From positions 1,674,001 to 1,738,000 of the forward strand of contig NZ_WWCL01000001.1 of the NCBI RefSeq assembly GCF_009857835.1: a DNA stretch of 64,000 bases, read 5' to 3'. The position numbers and the translations under genes were made by a program. Shown here in pieces: positions 28,492-36,795 of the stretch. Origin of the DNA: Duganella fentianensis (GTDB lineage Bacteria; Pseudomonadota; Gammaproteobacteria; Burkholderiales; Burkholderiaceae_D). Each line of letters starts with the position of its first letter. Within the stretch, counting starts at the first letter, position 1. A model generated the notes under the pieces. The model was given only the letters and a program-made list of their open reading frames with translations, was not told the origin of the DNA and made no database searches.

Positions 28492-29349
28492 ATGCCCGAT
28501 ACCACTGCCATCCGTGAATACAATGCCGCCAGCCAGCACTGGCAGGCCAGCCTCACGCTCGGCTTCGGTCGCGATGGCGACACCACCCGTCTTTACGACA
28601 ATCTGCATGCCGGCCCACTGCGCGTGCAGAAGGCGCTGTATCCGGAAGGCGGCGCAGTGTGCCACGCCATCATCGTCCATCCGCCCGGCGGCGTGGTGGG
28701 CGGCGACCAGCTCAGTATAGCCGTCAGCGTGGGTGCACAGGCCCATGCGCTGCTGGCCACACCCGGCGCAGCCAAGTGGTACAAGGCCAACGGCAAAGTC
28801 TCGCGCCAGCAGATCAAGCTGCAGGTGGGCGCTGGTGCTGCGCTCGAATGGCTACCGCAGGAAACCATTTTCTTCGATACCGCCCGCGTCCAGCTGGAAC
28901 AGGAAGTCAGGCTGGGCGCCGGTGCGCACTACCTCGGCTGCGAGATTCTGTGCATGGGGCGGCGCAGTTCCGGCGAGGTGTATGCCAGCGGCTGCGTGAG
29001 CCAGCGCAGCAGCATCTACCTCGATGGCAAATTGATCTGGTGGGAGCAGGGCAGGCTGCTGGGTGGTCAGCTCGATAGCCCGCTATCGCTTCAGGGCCAC
29101 AGCGTATGCGCCACTTTTCTTGCAGCGGGGCGGCAGGTGCCGGCGCCCTTGCTGGCCGAAATTCGCGCCGACATTGCTGCCGATGGCGAACATTTATTCG
29201 GCATTAGCCAGACCCGCAACGTGCTGGTGGCGCGCCATCTGGGCAACGACAGCGAAACGGCGCGCCGCCTGATGCTGGCGGTGTGGCGCCGCCTGCGCCC
29301 CTATCTGCTGGAGCGCGCTGGCGTAACGCCGCGTATCTGGCAGACCTGA
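28492..29349 (+). CDS. ureD: Urease accessory protein UreD
   Basis: 285 aa. Family features: ASLTLGFGRDGDTTRLYDN, GPLRVQKALYPEG, HPPGGVVGGDQL, WLPQETIFFD and FGISQTRNVLVARHLG near the end. UreD binds apo-urease as the first step of assembling the UreD-F-G nickel-insertion complex. The ATG at 28492 (MPDTTAIREYN) is chosen because upstream in-frame codons add unrelated sequence; no strong ribosome site is seen. First gene of an eight-gene urease operon. Confidence 0.93.
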   Translation: MPDTTAIREYNAASQHWQASLTLGFGRDGDTTRLYDNLHAGPLRVQKALYPEGGAVCHAIIVHPPGGVVGGDQLSIAVSVGAQAHALLATPGAAKWYKANGKVSRQQIKLQVGAGAALEWLPQETIFFDTARVQLEQEVRLGAGAHYLGCEILCMGRRSSGEVYASGCVSQRSSIYLDGKLIWWEQGRLLGGQLDSPLSLQGHSVCATFLAAGRQVPAPLLAEIRADIAADGEHLFGISQTRNVLVARHLGNDSETARRLMLAVWRRLRPYLLERAGVTPRIWQT

Positions 29350-29376
29350 ACGAGACAACGATAGAGATACACCGAC

Positions 29377-29679
29377 ATGGATCTGACCCCGAGAGAAAAA
29401 GACAAGCTACTGATTTTCACCGCCGGCATCGTGGCCGAGCGCCGCCTCGCGCGTGGCCTGAAGCTCAACTATCCCGAAGCCGTCGCGCTGATCACCTGCG
29501 CCATCATGGAAGGTGCGCGTGATGGCAAGAGCGTGGCGCAACTGATGTCCGACGGTACCCGCGTGCTGACGCGGGCCGATGTGATGGAAGGCGTGCCGGA
29601 GATGATCCCCGACATACAGGTGGAAGCTACTTTCCCCGACGGCAGCAAGCTGGTCACCGTGCACCAGCCCATACCCTAA
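29377..29679 (+). CDS. ureA: Urease gamma subunit
   Basis: 100 aa, the standard length. [34 protein letters not shown] and [21 protein letters not shown] are diagnostic. Structural subunit of the cytoplasmic nickel enzyme that hydrolyses urea to ammonia and carbamate. It starts 27 bp after ureD. Confidence 0.97.
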   Translation: MDLTPREKDKLLIFTAGIVAERRLARGLKLNYPEAVALITCAIMEGARDGKSVAQLMSDGTRVLTRADVMEGVPEMIPDIQVEATFPDGSKLVTVHQPIP

Positions 29680-29736
29680 ACAACAGAGAACCAGTATGAC
29701 CCCTAACCGCATCCAGTGTTTGACAAGGAGCTCACG

Positions 29737-30063
29737 ATGATACCCGGTGAATACCTGCTCGAAGAGGGCGAGATCGGACTCAATCAGGGCCGTGCCACGG
29801 CTACCGTGGTGGTCAGCAATCAGGGCGACCGTCCCGTACAGGTGGGATCGCATTTCCATTTTTTCGAAGTCAATACGGAGCTCAAGTTCGAGCGCTGGAA
29901 GGCCTACGGCATGCGCCTTAATATCGCTGCCGGTACGGCCGTGCGCTTCGAACCGGGCCAGCAGCGCACAGTGGAACTGGTGAAGCTGGGCGGCGAGCAG
30001 AAGGTGTACGGCTTTAACGGCAAAGTGATGGGCAAGCTGGCCGACCAGCCGCCCCGCAAGTAA
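29737..30063 (+). CDS. ureB: Urease beta subunit
   Basis: 108 aa. [34 protein letters not shown] and [17 protein letters not shown] are family signatures. The ATG at 29737 follows AAGGAG by 6 nt; an in-frame ATG 21 bp upstream lacks a site and adds non-family residues. Confidence 0.96.
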   Translation: MIPGEYLLEEGEIGLNQGRATATVVVSNQGDRPVQVGSHFHFFEVNTELKFERWKAYGMRLNIAAGTAVRFEPGQQRTVELVKLGGEQKVYGFNGKVMGKLADQPPRK

Positions 30064-30090
30064 TCCAGACACGAGAAGGCAGGCAAGTAC

Positions 30091-31791
30091 ATGGTAACGA
30101 TGACGCGGCGTGCATATGCGGAGATGTTCGGTCCCAGCAAGGGGGACCGCATCCGTCTGGCCGATACCGAACTGTTTATCGAAATCGAGCACGATTACGC
30201 CACCTATGGCGAGGAAGTGAAATTCGGCGGCGGCAAAGTGATCCGCGACGGCATGGGCCAGTCGCAGCGGCTGGCGGCCGAAGTGATGGATACGGTGCTG
30301 ACCAATGCCGTCATCATCGACCACTTGGGCATCGTCAAGGCCGACATCGGCCTGAAGAACGGCCTGATCGCCGGCATAGGCAAGGCCGGTAATCCCGACA
30401 TCCAGCCCGGCGTAACCATGGCCATCGGTGCGGCGACGGAAATCATTGCGGCCGAAGGCATGATCGTCACGGCAGGCGGGGTGGATACCCACATCCATTT
30501 CATCTGCCCGCAGCAGATCGAAGAAGCGCTGATGAGCGGCGTCACCACCATGATAGGCGGCGGCACGGGGCCGTCGGCCGGCACCTCGGCCACCACCTGC
30601 ACGCCGGGACCATGGCATCTGCATGCCATGCTGTCGGCGGCCGATGCCTTCCCGATGAATCTGGGCTTTCTCGGCAAAGGCAATGTGAGCCTGCCGCAGC
30701 CGCTGGAAGAGCAGGTGCTGGCCGGTGCGATTGGCCTCAAGCTGCACGAGGACTGGGGCAGCACGCCAGCCGCCATCGATAATTGCCTGAGTGTGGCCGA
30801 TCAACTCGATGTACAGGTGGCCATCCATAGCGATACGCTCAACGAGGGCGGCTATCTGGCCGATACGCTGGCCGCGTTTAAAGACCGCACCATCCACACC
30901 TTTCACACCGAGGGGGCGGGCGGCGGCCATGCACCGGACATTATCGCGGCAGTGGGCGAAAGCAATGTGCTGCCCTCGTCGACCAATCCTACCCGTCCCT
31001 ACACGGTGAACACGCTGGACGAGCATCTGGATATGCTGATGGTGTGCCATCATCTGGATGCAGCGATAGCCGAGGATGTGGCGTTTGCCGAATCGCGCAT
31101 CCGGCGCGAGACCATTGCAGCAGAAGATATCCTGCACGATATCGGCGCCATCTCCATGATGTCGTCCGACTCACAGGCCATGGGCCGGGTGGGCGAAGTC
31201 ATCATGCGTACCTGGCAGACGGCGCACAAGATGAAGGTGCAGCGGGGCGCGCTGGCACCGGATACGGCACGCAACGATAATTTCCGCGTCAAGCGCTACA
31301 TCGCCAAATACACCATCAATCCGGCCATTACGCACGGCATTGCCCATGCCGTGGGTTCGCTGGAAGCGGGCAAGATCGCCGATCTGGTGCTATGGAAGCC
31401 GGCCTTCTTCGGCGTCAAGCCGTCCATGATCCTCAAGGGCGGCATGATTGCAGCGGCCCAGATGGGCGACCCGAATGCCTCCATCCCCACACCGCAGCCG
31501 GTGCACTACCGCATGATGTTCGGCGCCTTTGGCGGCGGCCTGAAAAAGTCCTTCACCTTTGTCTCGCAGGCCGCTTACGACGCCGGCATAGGCCAGCAGC
31601 TGCAGCTGAATAAAACCCTCATCGTGGCGCGCAATATGCGCACGCTGCGCAAGTCCGACATGATCCATAACGGCGCCACGCCGCAGATGCATGTCGATCC
31701 CGAAACCTATGAAGTGCGTGCCGATGGCGAACTGCTGGTGTGCCAGCCGGCCAGCGTGCTGCCCATGGCGCAGCGCTACTTCCTGTTCTGA
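30091..31791 (+). CDS. ureC: Urease alpha (catalytic) subunit
   Basis: 566 aa. Amidohydrolase TIM barrel with the nickel ligands: GGVDTHIHF (HxH), the carbamylated Lys in [18 protein letters not shown], and [12 protein letters not shown]. The flap-region catalytic residues are in VCHHLD, and the Asp ligand is in [12 protein letters not shown]. All metal and catalytic residues appear intact, so the enzyme should be active once the accessory proteins load nickel. Confidence 0.98.
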   Translation: MVTMTRRAYAEMFGPSKGDRIRLADTELFIEIEHDYATYGEEVKFGGGKVIRDGMGQSQRLAAEVMDTVLTNAVIIDHLGIVKADIGLKNGLIAGIGKAGNPDIQPGVTMAIGAATEIIAAEGMIVTAGGVDTHIHFICPQQIEEALMSGVTTMIGGGTGPSAGTSATTCTPGPWHLHAMLSAADAFPMNLGFLGKGNVSLPQPLEEQVLAGAIGLKLHEDWGSTPAAIDNCLSVADQLDVQVAIHSDTLNEGGYLADTLAAFKDRTIHTFHTEGAGGGHAPDIIAAVGESNVLPSSTNPTRPYTVNTLDEHLDMLMVCHHLDAAIAEDVAFAESRIRRETIAAEDILHDIGAISMMSSDSQAMGRVGEVIMRTWQTAHKMKVQRGALAPDTARNDNFRVKRYIAKYTINPAITHGIAHAVGSLEAGKIADLVLWKPAFFGVKPSMILKGGMIAAAQMGDPNASIPTPQPVHYRMMFGAFGGGLKKSFTFVSQAAYDAGIGQQLQLNKTLIVARNMRTLRKSDMIHNGATPQMHVDPETYEVRADGELLVCQPASVLPMAQRYFLF

Positions 31792-31806
31792 TTCTGTGGG
31801 CCGAGC

Positions 31807-32340
31807 ATGCTGACCTTACATACCAAACTGAGCCAACTGAGCAACCTGAGTACCGCCGGACAGATTGCCGCGCAACTGGTACTGCCTTACGAACTGCGCG
31901 AGAAATGCCGCCTGCGCGCCACGCTCGACAACGGCGAAGAGGTGGCCGTGTTCACCGTGCGCGGCACGGTGCTGCGCGATGGCGATCTGCTGACGGGCGA
32001 AGACCGCCGCGTGATCCTTGTGGTAGCCGCACCCGAACCCACCTACACCGTCACCTGCGCCGATGCGCAAGCCTTGCTGCGCTGTGCTTTCCATCTGGGG
32101 AATCGCCACACGCAGGCGCAGGTGGGCGATGGTTTCCTGCGCATCCGTGCCGACGCCGTGCTGAAGGAAATGCTGCTAGGGCTGGGCGCCACGGTGACGG
32201 AGGAACTGGCGCCGTTCGAGCCGGAGGCAGGTGCCTACGGCGGTGGCCATGGCCATCACCACGAAGCTGGCCAGCATAGCCATCTGCTGGCACCGGTGCC
32301 GCTGCGCCAGAAGATCCACCGTCCCGGCGATACGCGCTGA
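31807..32340 (+). CDS. ureE: Urease nickel metallochaperone UreE
   Basis: 177 aa. N-terminal peptide-binding domain, then the metal-binding domain with HLGNRHTQAQVGDGFLRIRAD and a His-rich tail (GGGHGHHHEAGQHSHL) that can bind extra nickel. It delivers nickel to the UreD-F-G complex. Its TGA overlaps the ureF ATG by 1 bp. Confidence 0.94.
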   Translation: MLTLHTKLSQLSNLSTAGQIAAQLVLPYELREKCRLRATLDNGEEVAVFTVRGTVLRDGDLLTGEDRRVILVVAAPEPTYTVTCADAQALLRCAFHLGNRHTQAQVGDGFLRIRADAVLKEMLLGLGATVTEELAPFEPEAGAYGGGHGHHHEAGQHSHLLAPVPLRQKIHRPGDTR

Positions 32341-33020
32341 TGCAGGCCGCCGCCTTGCTGCACCTGCTGCAGTTTGCCAGCCCCGCATTGCCGATAGGCG
32401 CTTACAGCTATTCGCAAGGGCTGGAAGCGGCGCTGGAGCGCGGGCTGGTGCACGATGCGGCGACGGCGCGTGACTGGATAGTGCGGCATCTGCATGAAGT
32501 GGTGGCGTGCTGGGAAGCGCCCGTGTGCTGGCGGCTGATGCAGGCCTACACGCGGCGCGACTGGTTGGATGTGGCCTTGTGGAGCGAGCGCTTTATCGCC
32601 TCGCGCGATAGTGCCGAATTCCGTGCCGAGACTATCCAGATGGGCTTTTCCCTGAGCCGGCTGGTAGCGGAACTGGGCTTCGTCGATGATGAAATGCTGG
32701 CCCACTTGCAGGCACAGAGCGAAGTGGCGCTGCCTACGGCCTATGCCTGCGCCGTGGCCGCGCTGGGCATACCGCACGATGCCGCCTTGCTGGCCATGCT
32801 GTTTGCGTGGGCCGAGAATCAGGTGCTGGTGTGCGTGAAGTCGGTGCCGCTGGGGCAGGTGGCGGGCCAGCGTCTGCTGCTGTCGCTGCGCGCCGAGCTG
32901 GAAGCGGCAGCGCGGCATGCGCAGTGCGTGCCGGATGAAGAGATGAGTAACTGGGCGCCGGGCCTGTCGCTGCTGTCTGCCCAGCACGAAGTGCAGTACA
33001 GCCGTTTATACCGTTCCTAA
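32340..33020 (+). CDS. ureF: Urease accessory protein UreF
   Basis: 226 aa, all-helical. [20 protein letters not shown] followed by [12 protein letters not shown] is the family signature, with QMGFSLSRL and a C-terminal [17 protein letters not shown]. It bridges UreD and UreG. Translationally coupled to ureE by the TGATG overlap. Confidence 0.95.
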   Translation: MQAAALLHLLQFASPALPIGAYSYSQGLEAALERGLVHDAATARDWIVRHLHEVVACWEAPVCWRLMQAYTRRDWLDVALWSERFIASRDSAEFRAETIQMGFSLSRLVAELGFVDDEMLAHLQAQSEVALPTAYACAVAALGIPHDAALLAMLFAWAENQVLVCVKSVPLGQVAGQRLLLSLRAELEAAARHAQCVPDEEMSNWAPGLSLLSAQHEVQYSRLYRS

Positions 33021-33033
33021 CGAGAGAGTGTTT

Positions 33034-33663
33034 ATGAGTATTCCATCCAACCCCCTGCGCGTCGGCATTGGCGGTCCGGTCGGCTCCGGCAAGACAGCGC
33101 TGTGCGAAATGCTGTGCAAGGGCATGCGCGAGCGTTATGACATGGCCGTGATTACCAACGATATCTACACCAAGGAAGACATGGAGATACTGCTGCGCGC
33201 CGACGCGCTGCCGGCAGAGCGCCTGATGGGCGTGGAGACGGGCGGCTGCCCGCACACGGCTATCCGCGAAGACGCCTCCATCAATCTGGAAGCCATCGCG
33301 CGCATGCAGGCTGATTTCCCCGCGCTCGATCTGATACTGGTGGAATCCGGTGGCGACAATCTGGCCGCCACCTTCAGCCCCGAGCTGTCCGATCTGACCA
33401 TCTATGTGATCGACGTGGCCGGTGGCGAAAAAATTCCGCGCAAGGGCGGTCCCGGCATCACCCGTTCCGATCTGCTGATCATCAACAAGACCGATCTGGC
33501 GCCCCATGTGGGCGCTGACCTCGCAGTGATGGCGCGCGATGCCAAGCAGCAGCGCGGCGCACGTCCTTTCCTGTTCACCAATCTGCGCAGCGGCGAAGGC
33601 GTGCAGGCCGTGATCGACTTTATCCGCGTGCAGGGGCTGATGGAAGCCCGCGACGCTGCCTGA
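33034..33663 (+). CDS. ureG: Urease accessory GTPase UreG
   Basis: 209 aa. SIMIBI GTPase with P-loop [13 protein letters not shown], the metal-binding [15 protein letters not shown] (Cys-Pro-His), [18 protein letters not shown] and guanine motif NKTDL. It couples GTP hydrolysis to nickel insertion. The ATG at 33034 is preferred over a GTG at 33028 because it follows GAGAGAG at normal spacing. Confidence 0.96.
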   Translation: MSIPSNPLRVGIGGPVGSGKTALCEMLCKGMRERYDMAVITNDIYTKEDMEILLRADALPAERLMGVETGGCPHTAIREDASINLEAIARMQADFPALDLILVESGGDNLAATFSPELSDLTIYVIDVAGGEKIPRKGGPGITRSDLLIINKTDLAPHVGADLAVMARDAKQQRGARPFLFTNLRSGEGVQAVIDFIRVQGLMEARDAA

Positions 33664-33687
33664 ATCTGAATCTCTAGGAGTAGCACC

Positions 33688-34245
33688 ATGCATCTGATAC
33701 GTTTTCTCGCGCTGGCCGCACTGACCATCGCCAGCAGTTACGCGCAAGCCCATGTGCAGGGCGGTGTCTGGCATAGCCATGGTTTCCGCGCCGGCTTGCT
33801 GCACCCGCTGACAGGGCTGGACCATCTGCTGGCCATGCTGGCCGTGGGTATCTGGAGCGTGCGCCAGAGCGCTACGCTGCGCCTGCCGTTAGGATTTATG
33901 GCAGCCATGCTGCTCGGCGTGCTGACGGGCGTGGCCGGTCTGTCGATACCGGGGCTGGAAACAGGGATAGCGCTGACGGTAGCGCTGCTGGGCGTGCTGC
34001 TGGCCGCAGCGCTGCCGCTGCCACCTGTGCTGGCGGCGGCCATGCTGACAGGGTTTGCCATCCTGCACGGCAATGCGCATGGACATGAACTGCCGGAAGT
34101 GGCCAGTACGCTGGGCTTGATGCTGTCGAGTGCGGGCTTGATTTACGCTGGCCGTATGCTGGGCCATAGGCTGCCAGTGCTGGCTGTGAAATGGACCGGT
34201 GCGGCGATTGCCGCCACCGGTACCATGCTGCTGGCGCTAGCCTGA
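33688..34245 (+). CDS. ureJ: HupE/UreJ-family nickel permease-like protein
   Basis: 185 aa. Signal peptide cut near AQAH, followed by GFRAGLLHPLTGLDHLLAMLAVG, the HupE/UreJ His-rich signature, then about five hydrophobic helices with FAILHGNAHGHELPE. These proteins are thought to pass nickel across the inner membrane for urease or hydrogenase. Last gene of the urease operon, with a TAGGAG site just upstream. No clear terminator follows. Confidence 0.92.
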   Translation: MHLIRFLALAALTIASSYAQAHVQGGVWHSHGFRAGLLHPLTGLDHLLAMLAVGIWSVRQSATLRLPLGFMAAMLLGVLTGVAGLSIPGLETGIALTVALLGVLLAAALPLPPVLAAAMLTGFAILHGNAHGHELPEVASTLGLMLSSAGLIYAGRMLGHRLPVLAVKWTGAAIAATGTMLLALA

Positions 34246-34289
34246 GTCCCTGGTAGAGTGCAGGCCAGCGCAGCCGGTATAGCGGGGAT

Positions 34290-34928
34290 TCAGGCCTGCT
34301 TCGACTGGGAGGCGTTGTCTTCGTCGGGACGGCGCTCCTGGAACACGATGGGTGCGGCCTTCGCCGGATACAGGCCCTGACGGCCGGCGAAACCGGCGCG
34401 GATTTTGGCCAGATCGGTTTCCATATCGCCCGTCAGTTCAACGTGTTCGACCAGCCCCAGCGACTTGGTGGCGTAATCGATGTAGACCAGTACCAGCGGC
34501 ACCTTGGCTTCCAGCGCGAGGTGGTAGAAACCGCTCTTCCAGTAAGGACGATAGCCGCGCGTGCCTTCCGGCGTAATGCCCACCCAGTACCAGTCGGCTG
34601 CGTTCATGCGGGCCGCCTGCGTCTTGATGGTGCCGCTAGGCGTGCCGCGCTCGACGGGTTCGCCGCCCAGCGAGCGGAACCAGTTACCCAGCGGGGTCTT
34701 GAACAGGGAATCCTTGGCCAGCCAGCGGAACGGCAGGTCCAGCGCCCATTTGCCGAACAGGCCTACCATGAAATCCCAGTTGGACGTGTGCGGATAGATC
34801 ACGCAGATGCCACGCGGGCCGGGCAGGGGGCGGAACAGCAGCTTCCAGCCGAACAGATGCAGCACGCGCAAGGCAGTGCGCTGGCCCCACTTGGGCAGAT
34901 CGGCCGGTTTTAATTGAAAATCACTCAT
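34290..34928 (-). CDS. Lysophospholipid/glycerolipid acyltransferase (PlsC-like)
   Basis: 212 aa. The HxxxxD catalytic motif is HTSNWD (near 47-52), with a PlsC-type ITPEGTR downstream. A hydrophobic stretch (VLHLFGWKLLFRPLPG) precedes it. It probably acylates a lysophospholipid at the inner membrane; the exact acceptor is unknown. It is divergent from the sigma-54 activator gene, with 172 bp between starts. Confidence 0.85.
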   Translation of the reverse strand: MSDFQLKPADLPKWGQRTALRVLHLFGWKLLFRPLPGPRGICVIYPHTSNWDFMVGLFGKWALDLPFRWLAKDSLFKTPLGNWFRSLGGEPVERGTPSGTIKTQAARMNAADWYWVGITPEGTRGYRPYWKSGFYHLALEAKVPLVLVYIDYATKSLGLVEHVELTGDMETDLAKIRAGFAGRQGLYPAKAAPIVFQERRPDEDNASQSKQA

Positions 34929-35048
34929 TTGTTTGATCCCGTCGTTGTTTTAATATATTTTCACTATTGACAGGTCGGCACATCCCTAGTCAAAAAAAAC
35001 TGCGCAGGCATTCTATATTGATGCTCGGAACGCAGCAAGCAACTTGTT

Positions 35049-35090
35049 CTGGATTAAATGGCAAGAACGAACTATTGCCATTTAGTCCAG
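35049..35090 (+). promoter_or_regulatory. 16-bp hairpin/inverted repeat directly before the activator start codon
   Basis: Left arm 35049-35064 (CTGGATTAAATGGCAA) pairs with 35075-35090 (TTGCCATTTAGTCCAG) over all 16 positions in RNA, one of them G-U, around a 10-nt loop. It ends 10 nt before the ATG, where a ribosome site would lie. It could be a dimeric operator or a translation-controlling hairpin. Confidence 0.7.
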
Positions 35091-35100
35091 TCGAACAGGC

Positions 35101-36474
35101 ATGACTCCTCACTCAGCCATACTGTGCGTGGCGCTAGGAAACAGCTTGCCGCCTGCCACATTGGCGCAGGCCTTGCAGGGCCATGTCGTGCATCATGTGG
35201 ACAGCCTGAAGGAAGCCGAACGCCTGCAGGTGCTGCTGTCTGCGCGCGTGGGTGTGCTGCTGCTGAGTGCGGAACTGCCCCAGCCACAGGCCGCGCTGGA
35301 GGCCTTTCTGCTGCGCTGCTGGCAGATGCGCTGGATCGTCGTGTTGCCGCCCAGTCTGCTGGCCCAGCCTTACTGGCGCAGCCTGCTGCACACCCACTGT
35401 CATGATTTCCACACACTGCCGGCCGATGCGGCGCGCCTGAATCAGACGCTGGGCCATGCGCTAGGGCTGGCGGCGCTGGCGCCGCTGACGCGGCCGGACA
35501 AGCCAGCGCTGCTGGAACAGATGGTGGGCCCCAGCCGTGCACTCACGCAACTGCGTGGCCAGTTGCAGCGGGTGGCGGGCGTACTGGCCCCCGTGCTGAT
35601 TACGGGCGAAAGCGGCACTGGCAAGGAACTGGTGGCGCAAGCCGTGCATGGCCTGTCGGCGCGGCGCAGCGCGCCGTTTATCGCCGTCAACTGCGGTGCC
35701 ATGCCGGCCTCGCTGATCCATGCCGAACTGTTCGGCCACGAACGGGGCGCGTACACGGGCGCCAGCCGCGAGCGGCGCGGCCTGATCGAAGCTGCCCAGG
35801 GCGGCACGCTGCTGCTTGATGAAATCGGTGATCTGCCGCTGGAACTGCAGGCCAATCTGCTGCGGTTTTTGCAGGAAAAGACCATCTTCCGGCTGGGCTC
35901 GACGGCCAGCCGGCCGGTCGATGTACGGGTGCTGGCAGCCACCCATGTTGATCTGGCGCAGGCGGTCGCACGTGGCAGCTTCCGCGAAGACCTGTACTAC
36001 CGGCTGAACGTGCTGGCACTGGAAGTGCCGCCCCTGCGCCAGCGCCGTGACGATCTGCTGCCGCTGGCCGAACATTTCTTTGAACGTTATGCCAGCGAAC
36101 GTGCCAGCCAGCTGCGCGGCTTCAGCAAGGCTGCCGAGCTGGCCATTGCCGCGCATGACTGGCCCGGCAATGTGCGCGAATTGCTCAACCGCGTCAGGCG
36201 CGCCATGGTGATGGCAGCGGGGCGCCTGATCATGCCGGACGATCTGGGCCTGGCCGCAGCGACGCCCGAGCGGGCAGCAGTGGCGCTCGATGATGCGCGC
36301 GTGCTGGCCGAGCGTGCCGCGATTGCGGCCAGTCTGCTGGAGGCGGGCAGCAATGTGGCACAGGCGGCGCGCCGCCTTGGCGTGTCGCGCATGACGCTGT
36401 ATCGCCTGCTGGCCAAGCATGGCATTCCGGTCCGGTCACATCAGGGTGACATAGGGCGTGCGGCCCCGGGCTGA
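35101..36474 (+). CDS. Sigma-54-dependent enhancer-binding regulator, VpsR-like
   Basis: 457 aa. The N-terminal 125 residues resemble the VpsR-type pseudo-receiver, without a clear phospho-Asp. The central AAA+ domain has Walker A GESGTGKE, GAYTGA (the GAFTGA loop that touches sigma-54), GGTLLLDEIGDL and FREDLYYRLNV. The C-terminal Fis-type HTH reads NVAQAARRLGVSRMTLYRLL. It should activate sigma-54 promoters, and a well-formed one lies 229 bp downstream of its stop, before the glycine-rich protein operon. The start has a weak ribosome site next to the strong hairpin. Confidence 0.92.
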   Translation: MTPHSAILCVALGNSLPPATLAQALQGHVVHHVDSLKEAERLQVLLSARVGVLLLSAELPQPQAALEAFLLRCWQMRWIVVLPPSLLAQPYWRSLLHTHCHDFHTLPADAARLNQTLGHALGLAALAPLTRPDKPALLEQMVGPSRALTQLRGQLQRVAGVLAPVLITGESGTGKELVAQAVHGLSARRSAPFIAVNCGAMPASLIHAELFGHERGAYTGASRERRGLIEAAQGGTLLLDEIGDLPLELQANLLRFLQEKTIFRLGSTASRPVDVRVLAATHVDLAQAVARGSFREDLYYRLNVLALEVPPLRQRRDDLLPLAEHFFERYASERASQLRGFSKAAELAIAAHDWPGNVRELLNRVRRAMVMAAGRLIMPDDLGLAAATPERAAVALDDARVLAERAAIAASLLEAGSNVAQAARRLGVSRMTLYRLLAKHGIPVRSHQGDIGRAAPG

Positions 36475-36521
36475 CTCTTCCTTCTCTTTGCTCGACGCGC
36501 ACAGCGTAGCCGGGGGGCGGT

Positions 36522-36533
36522 CTGTCGTGACAG
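36522..36533. promoter_or_regulatory. Palindrome CTGTCGTGACAG, candidate activator site
   Basis: Perfect 12-bp palindrome about 175 bp upstream of the sigma-54 promoter. Its half-site TGTC/GACA is the same core as in the array that follows, so it may be the strongest upstream activating site. Confidence 0.55.
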
Positions 36534-36551
36534 CTCCTCTGGCGCAGCAGC

Positions 36552-36605
36552 TGTCGCGGCACGTGTCACAGCGCATGTCACTGCGCATGTCACAGCGCCG
36601 TGACA
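36552..36605 (+). promoter_or_regulatory. 12-bp-phased TGTCAC array, candidate upstream activating sequences
   Basis: Cores occur exactly every 12 bp: TGTCGC at 36552, TGTCAC at 36564, 36576 and 36588, and the reverse complement GTGACA at 36600. The unit is roughly TGTCACAGCGCA. The array lies about 100-150 bp upstream of the -24/-12 promoter, the normal place for an enhancer-binding protein. Binding by the adjacent regulator is inferred. Confidence 0.65.
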
Positions 36606-36702
36606 CTCTGCGTCAGCTTTGCTGTCCCACATTGCCACAGGCGGCTTCAGCACTGCTGAAATCACTCTGCAACTCAAGGACTTAGGCGGGCGGGCAGTCA
36701 GG

Positions 36703-36718
36703 TGGCATCGGCTTTGCC
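36703..36718 (+). promoter_or_regulatory. Sigma-54 (-24/-12) promoter
   Basis: TGGCAT-N5-TTGCC, with the invariant GG and GC exactly 10 bp apart, against consensus TGGCAC-N5-TTGC[AT]. It lies 78 bp before the start of the glycine-rich protein gene and downstream of a sigma-54 activator gene. Confidence 0.8.
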
Positions 36719-36795
36719 TTGAGGCGCCTATCGGGAGCAAGCAGGCCCGGTACACCTCTGTTCTTTCCCCATAACTTGTCCAAGTAGGAGCTAGT

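Noticed and set aside
36552..36605. Possible CRISPR-like repeat array
   Set aside because: Units are 12 bp and contiguous with no spacers, and there are no cas genes. Position upstream of a sigma-54 promoter fits an enhancer array.
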